64,000 bases of DNA, taken from Synaphobranchus kaupii. Its lineage: Eukaryota; Chordata; Actinopteri; Anguilliformes; Synaphobranchidae. The notes below the pieces were generated by a model. The model saw nothing but the letters and a program-made list of their open reading frames with translations, was not told the DNA's origin and searched no databases. Position numbers and translations under genes: made by a program. Every line of letters begins with the position of its first letter. The first letter of the stretch is position 1. Of this stretch, positions 58,795 through 64,000 are shown piece after piece. Location of the stretch: the NCBI GenBank assembly GCA_029718625.1, contig CM056380.1, positions 17,798,274 to 17,862,273 of the forward strand, written 5' to 3'.

Positions 58795-59834
58795 ACAATC
58801 ACATCAATATTAATTCACCTCGTGTCATAATCAACGATATAACATTTTATAGAAGTCATTTTCATGTATAATACTGTTCTGTTGAAAGAGTTTCAGAGAA
58901 GTGTTCCCATGTTGCTCTAGAAGAATTAGAGCCACTAATAACATTAACATAACCGGTCGTATCAAAGCACTGATTTTGTTCAAAGAGATTCAACTATGGA
59001 AGGTAACCGTGGCATTATTGTGTTCTAGAATGTCACCTAAAGGTGGCAACAGAGATCTCAGAAAATGTGACTACTGTTTTTATTTCAGTAATTGCAGTTT
59101 AATTTAGTTTATTTTAGACTTTTATATGGAGTAACTGTATTTTCAAAGGCAGGTAGACTGAATGTATAATGAACAGTAGATTTGTATTGTATTTTGCACT
59201 TTCTTTTTGTACAGTAGTTTTGTTTGTAATAACTAAATTTGTATATATATATTTTTATTTCTTTTGTATGCTTTGTAACCGTTTGGTTGGAAAATAACAA
59301 TTGTCTCAAAAGATTTTAAACATTTGTGTAATCTGTATATAAGTAAAACTTGATTTTGAAACATTTGTGTGACCTTCCATTGAACAGTTTGGATTCTTTA
59401 CAGCTATTTTTGCATTTTGTTTTGTATAGGAATGTCTGCCAAGTGAATGAATGAACGAATGAATGAAACTTTCATTGCCACGGAGGGAATTTTCTTGCAA
59501 CCTTTAACCAATATTTAAAACATTAAGAAAAGGACACATGCATACATAATCAATACATAAATGCATAAATCGCATCAATACATAAATCACAGATCACATC
59601 ATCATCGTCATATCATACAATAGAACTATAAAAAGGTAAGTGCACAGCGGAATGTAAAGGGTATAGAAGTGTAAAGTAAGTAAGTTGTAATTGTTGCAAG
59701 TACCCAAGCACACCATAGTCAGTGTGTGCACTGAGACAACACCTTGTAACAGGCTCTCTAAACCAAGCAAACTTAAGCTATGTATCAAAAACAATAGCTT
59801 TAGAGACAAGGGAAATCCTGAAATTAAAAGAGTC
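58795..59834. other. AT-rich non-coding stretch
   Basis: AATGAATGAACGAATGAATG at about 59446-59465 followed by GAAACTTTCATTGCCACGGA looks like the end of a dispersed repeat. Nothing coding was found. Confidence 0.45.
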
Positions 59835-60526
59835 TTAAAGGAGCTATATGTAAAATTGACACTGAGCGTTTAAAATGGGTACTGCAATCAAAATTCACAA
59901 TATTGGAGAGGGTCGAGACACTGAACGAACACGAGCCGAGCGCAAAATAATATTTTGAGACGAGCTTATTCTATTTTGACAATGACAAGCGACGACGAGT
60001 CCTACACTGTAAGTTAATCAGCTAATGTATACGTTTGCAATTTGTTTATTATTTATTGTTTGCAAATTATAAACCAGCTCGTGGACTTTTTATAACTCTG
60101 TCAATGTTAGCTAGATGCATGGCTGGCTATGTTTACGGTCACACAGATATAAGCTAACGTTAGTGGTATGTTTAGCGAGTAACTATATACATATATATTT
60201 AAATCTTTAGCTAGCTAGCTAAATGGAAACAATGTTGAACTTAGCTTAGGCATTCGTAAATCGGCTGTCGGAGTGCCGGAGTACATCTGGTTGTTCGTAA
60301 TGGGCAGTGGACTCGGAGTCAATTTGGAGAATACTGAATCACACAGGCCAAAACAAATACAGATGTTCCGACCCGGAATGGAAATTTCAAAGGAGAATAT
60401 ACTGGCTGTAGCATTGTTGTCGGAGAAGCCAGTATTTCAATTTGGCATCTTTCCTTAATCTCTGATGAAATATCATGGTCATTGTATGATTTAGTACACT
60501 AAATGTGTTACATATAGCCCCTTTAA
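59835..60526. mobile_element. TTAA-flanked DNA transposon, non-autonomous
   Basis: The element 59839-60522 (684 bp) has ends AGGAGCTATATGTAA and, inverted, AGGGGCTATATGTAA, flanked by TTAA on both sides (59835-59838 and 60523-60526). TTAA duplication is typical of piggyBac and Kolobok. The 61-codon ORF at 60273-60458 inside it is not recognised. Confidence 0.82.
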
Positions 60527-60557
60527 GGAAATAAATTTTGTTGATAGTCAATAATTG

Positions 60558-60844
60558 GTAACTGTTACACCCCTTTGCCAGTAGGGGGGTTAGTTGTGTT
60601 TCACCTGATCTAATTATTTCCAGGAAATGGAGAACACCTGTATGGGGGCCTATTTAAGATGCGCTGACCCACTGCTTCAGTCTCTCTCCTTCACACCTGG
60701 ACCACATCGCCCGGCTGATTCCGGCTGTTAGAGATTGTTGTATGTGGCTGTGGCAAGCTCTACAATAAATTATAACTCTTTTGATAAACCTGGTGTTGGT
60801 TCCGATTATGCTGAGTAGTACTACACCGAGTACGTAACAGTAAC
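60558..60844 (+). mobile_element. Solo LTR with 5-bp duplication
   Basis: 60563-60839 (277 bp) begins TGTTACACCCC and ends GAGTACGTAACA. The flanks are GTAAC at 60558-60562 and 60840-60844. Inside are a TATA-like CTATTTAAG near 60651 and an AATAAA near 60765, in the plus orientation. There is no internal region, so it is what remains after recombination between two LTRs. It is not the same family as the 1.58-kb LTR. Confidence 0.9.
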
Positions 60845-61257
60845 ACATGTTGAAACAGGGCTATCCCTGTTACGTCTCTCCTGCTGAAATGAAATAATTC
60901 TATATCATAAAGACACGTGGTGAACTTTGGTTTGTTTATCTTGAAGATGTGGCCTATGAGTAAAAAAAAAAAATATATTTACATTATATGTAATTAATAA
61001 TACCGCTAACTGTTATTCCATGTTACCTCTGTTGGAGTTACTCAGTAATAACCTCATGTTACCAACACTGGTACAGGTGCAACTTAATGTAAAGTGTTAC
61101 CCAATAATCACTTAGAGATGTGTTGTAACGGTGCAACAATATGATGTTTTGCCACAATTCATATTAGATTTTTAATAACCTGCATGAAATGCGGACAGGG
61201 TCCATCACTGCAAACCAGTGTAACCTGAGGCTTTATATGTCCCACCTTACATGAAAG

Positions 61258-61477
61258 CTATAACGCAGGGGTGTCAAACTCCAGTCCTGGAGGGCCGCAG
61301 TGTCTACAGGTATTTGTGGTTTCCTTTCAATCAGCACCCAGTTAAAGCATTGAGAACAAGGTGTGTGGACTTCTTAGCCAATTAGTGACTTAAATTAATC
61401 ACTTGTGCTTAAACGCACCAAAAACCAGCAGACACTGCGGCCCTCCAGGACCGGATCTTGACACCCCTGCTATAACG
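61258..61477. mobile_element. hAT MITE, perfect 8-bp duplication
   Basis: The element 61266-61469 has ends CAGGGGTGTCAAACTCCAGT and, inverted, CAGGGGTGTCAAGATCCGGT, continuing as CCTGGAGGGCCGCAGTGTCT in both. The flanks are CTATAACG at 61258-61265 and 61470-61477. Confidence 0.95.
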
Positions 61478-61572
61478 CTTACGGACAGCTGGGCCAAGGG
61501 CCTAATGGAAAGAGAAGTGTGTTTCAGTATTACTTCACACCGCACACCGCACATTCGATCAAAAAATAATAC

Positions 61573-62075
61573 ACCTCTACTAGGGCTGGGCGATATATCG
61601 TAACGATAATTATCGATTGCAATAACGGCCGCTGCCAGCATGTGGGGTATTGCCTTTCTTTTCGTCTTTTTTTCTTTAATTATACCTGATGCTGTAGTAA
61701 TCTAAACTTCAAAACCCGTGTGCAATTCTTCCGGGAAAAAAACGTCATCACTGTCTACTGCGTGTTGATAAGACGGACAATCACTGAAAGGCGTTGCCCC
61801 TTTCATGCGATTGACAAAAACACATCATATGATCACGTGAAAGCTGTATGACCTTGCTGCTGGTTGGTTGTCTTATCAACACTCAATGGATATCAGCGGT
61901 TGTGTTTTTTTCCGGAAGCATTTCACGCGGCCTCTGGATGTTTGGATGTTTACTGCCGTATATTGGGTATACTTAAAGAAAAAAAGACGAAAAGAATACG
62001 CCCCACACGGTGGCAACGGCCGTTATTGCATTCGATAATTATCGATGTTGTATATCGCCCAGCCCTAACCTCTAC
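61573..62075. mobile_element. hAT MITE, long hairpin, perfect 8-bp duplication
   Basis: The element 61581-62067 (487 bp) has ends TAGGGCTGGGCGATATATCG and, inverted, TAGGGCTGGGCGATATACAA, both continuing to CGATAATTATCGA and AATAACGGCC. The flanks are ACCTCTAC at 61573-61580 and 62068-62075. Inner inverted segments (GTGTTGATAAGAC / GTCTTATCAACAC) extend the pairing, so most of it could fold into one hairpin. Confidence 0.95.
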
Positions 62076-64000
62076 AGGAGAAACTATTCTCACAGTGGAA
62101 CAACTCTCCTTTTATGTACCTCCAAAGTATATCCACTTAAGTTTAAGTTAAACTTATTCCCGAGAGCGGGCAGACAAAGTACTTACATTTTCTGACACGA
62201 TACTTTGATGACTATACCAAGTTGCCGTGAAAATATTTTCAAATACATTATTTCAGCGTAGTACAATATGAAGTTCTTAAAGGGGAACACATTGAAATGG
62301 TCAAAGCTATACCCCCCTGGTTGTTTTAAGGTCCATAGAACACATTCCTACTCTTCCTAAACACCGGCCAATGAATAGAGCAACAGACGGTGGAACTCCA
62401 AATATGGGCAAAAAATGTCACAGCCAAGGGGAAGCTACCCCCTGCATTTTTGGTGGATGAAGAGGTATTGAGATAAAATTATGAAAGTAAATCTAGGCGG
62501 GTTTAAGATAGCATAGGACAATATTTTATGTTGTAAAAGACATGGCACTAGTGCGTGAGAGCTCATTTGCCTGGAAAAGCTCAAACAAGCGTAAATTGCA
62601 TCTTTAAGTCGCATGAACAGAGACTCACGTCCCCTACAGGGCACAAAAATGAATTGCAGGATCTTAGGAAAATATAGAAACAGCATGATGTCATATACTG
62701 AAAATAACCATTTGTCTGATCAAGAAATGCAAGGTGTCATTTTGAGTTTGTGATTGTTCATAAGTATGAATTATTTTAAATTATTTAAATGCTAAGCAAA
62801 TTTATCAGGATAAACACTACAGTACAAAGATGAGCAGATTGAAATTATTCACGGTAGTTGTACAGTATTCTTTTTTTAAACAAAGTGAAGTGAATCCTGA
62901 TTGTTTTAAATATTTATTCAGGAATAATGCAATTATGAGGCTCCAATTATTCTTCTTATTCAAGAGTACATTGAGAACAATTACAAATCGAAATTTTAAC
63001 ACATTTCCCGAAACGGTCATATGAAATGGGAAGCTGTGCATATATCTGGTTCGTTCACCGTAAAACACCGTAAGGTAAATATTTCTCTATTCATTGTCAC
63101 GCCCTTTATACTATTCATAACAACATTTGTTCCTATATGAAGCGCAATATGAAAATATCTGGACTATTTACAATTAAACCATCTAAATGAATGAATCTGC
63201 CATTCTACCTGTTAATGTTGCTACTGTTAGTGCTCTTATTCCTACACACTTTTTTGACTTATTAAAAAATAATGTATTATTGAATAAGAAGTATAAACAG
63301 AGTATCATAATTGTACTAGCCCTTGATAAATAATTAAAATAATCAGTGTTGGTAATGTTCTTAGGCTTTTTGTCCCCACTGTAGACTACTAGAGTATATC
63401 TTAGTAAAGTTGTAGTCAGCACGTACCTAAGTGACATATTGGTAATTTATGGTACTAAAGTTGCAGAATATGTAAGATATGTATCTCTCATATGATATAT
63501 TGTGCTTTTGTGCTTGCAGAGAAGTTATGGCCATGCAATTGTAATGCCCCGACCATAGATAGAATTTAGAGAACAGAAAGTGCTTTTCAATGGCAGGTCT
63601 TTATTTAAATGACTGCACCTGCTAATCTCACAATATAATCAACTGATCGAGACCACTTAGACCACTAAAAAGTCACGTTTTAACCTTCCCTATTTTGAGC
63701 TGATTATATCCTTCCCTGTTTTTGAAATTTCATACATCATAATAATAGTAATCATGGATGTAGTAGTTCTTGGGGGGGGGGGTGTATTGAAAATATCGGA
63801 GGAAGAACTTGCCCCCTCACCATATATTGCCCCCTCACCAACCCCCCTACCCCCCCACCCACCCACCCCTGCCACACACAGGCAATACGGACAGTTTTTA
63901 TAAAGGCATTAAACTGACAAACTACAGGGGATGATAGTGTGAGATAGTCTGTGGGAACATATATATATATATATAATAATATAATATACAGGTACCAAGG
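62076..64000. other. AT-rich non-coding stretch
   Basis: No gene is recognised. CTTAAAGGGGAACAC near 62278 and GCATCTTTAAG near 62598 could be decayed ends of a TTAA element (weak). A short G run is at 63772-63782, C-rich runs are at 63840-63868 and (TA)n is at 63960-63976. Confidence 0.4.

Noticed and set aside
62278..62605. TTAA-flanked element with ends CTTAAAGGGGAACAC and GCATCTTTAAG
   Set aside because: The inverted match is limited to about eight bases, too weak to claim.

Overview
The window reads as chromosomal DNA of a ray-finned fish. The grounds are a spliced vertebrate adhesion GPCR gene, a vertebrate tRNA-Gly(GCC) gene, tRNA-derived SINEs of the kind common in fish, many hAT and Tc1/mariner miniature elements, and a chromodomain-bearing Ty3/Gypsy retrotransposon, in a background rich in GT/CA and GA microsatellites. 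The species cannot be named from the sequence alone.

Layout. Positions 1-25371 are gene-poor: MITEs (about 197-391, 3125-3426, 9296-9460, 24266-24426), SINEs (2219-2420, 12601-12790, 22838-23000), two Tc1/IS630-type transposase relics (19587-20660 minus, 21190-21750 plus), long GT arrays, a 29-bp minisatellite (15628-17495) and a 39-bp minisatellite (23122-23735). A CpG-rich promoter-like block at 12009-12260, with two splice-competent segments on the minus strand to its left, could be the 5' part of an unrecognised transcript. Positions 25372-33734 are a Tc1-type TIR element split by a nearly intact minus-strand Ty3/Gypsy chromovirus (26044-33557). That element has 1.58-kb LTRs about 99.7% identical, a 5-bp target duplication AGACT, Gag, a long uninterrupted Pol with chromodomain, and signs of Tf1/sushi-type self-priming. 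A related Tc1-type element is at 35792-37258 and another TIR element at 40964-41922. A tRNA-Gly gene lies at 46860-46930 (minus).

The only convincing host protein gene is on the plus strand at 47862-58070. It has 13 coding exons with consistent phases and GT/AG junctions, giving a predicted 661-residue adhesion GPCR of the ADGRG1/3/5 type: signal peptide, cysteine-rich N-terminal domain, GAIN/GPS with an HL/T cleavage site, seven TM segments and a short Ser-rich tail. Its introns carry a hAT MITE with a perfect 8-bp target duplication and several other repeats. A 45-bp tandem repeat crosses its stop codon. Positions 58300-64000 are again repeats: a 684-bp TTAA-flanked element, a solo LTR with 5-bp target duplication, and two hAT MITEs with perfect 8-bp duplications.

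Most other open frames are low-complexity translations of microsatellites or lie inside repeats and are not annotated as genes.
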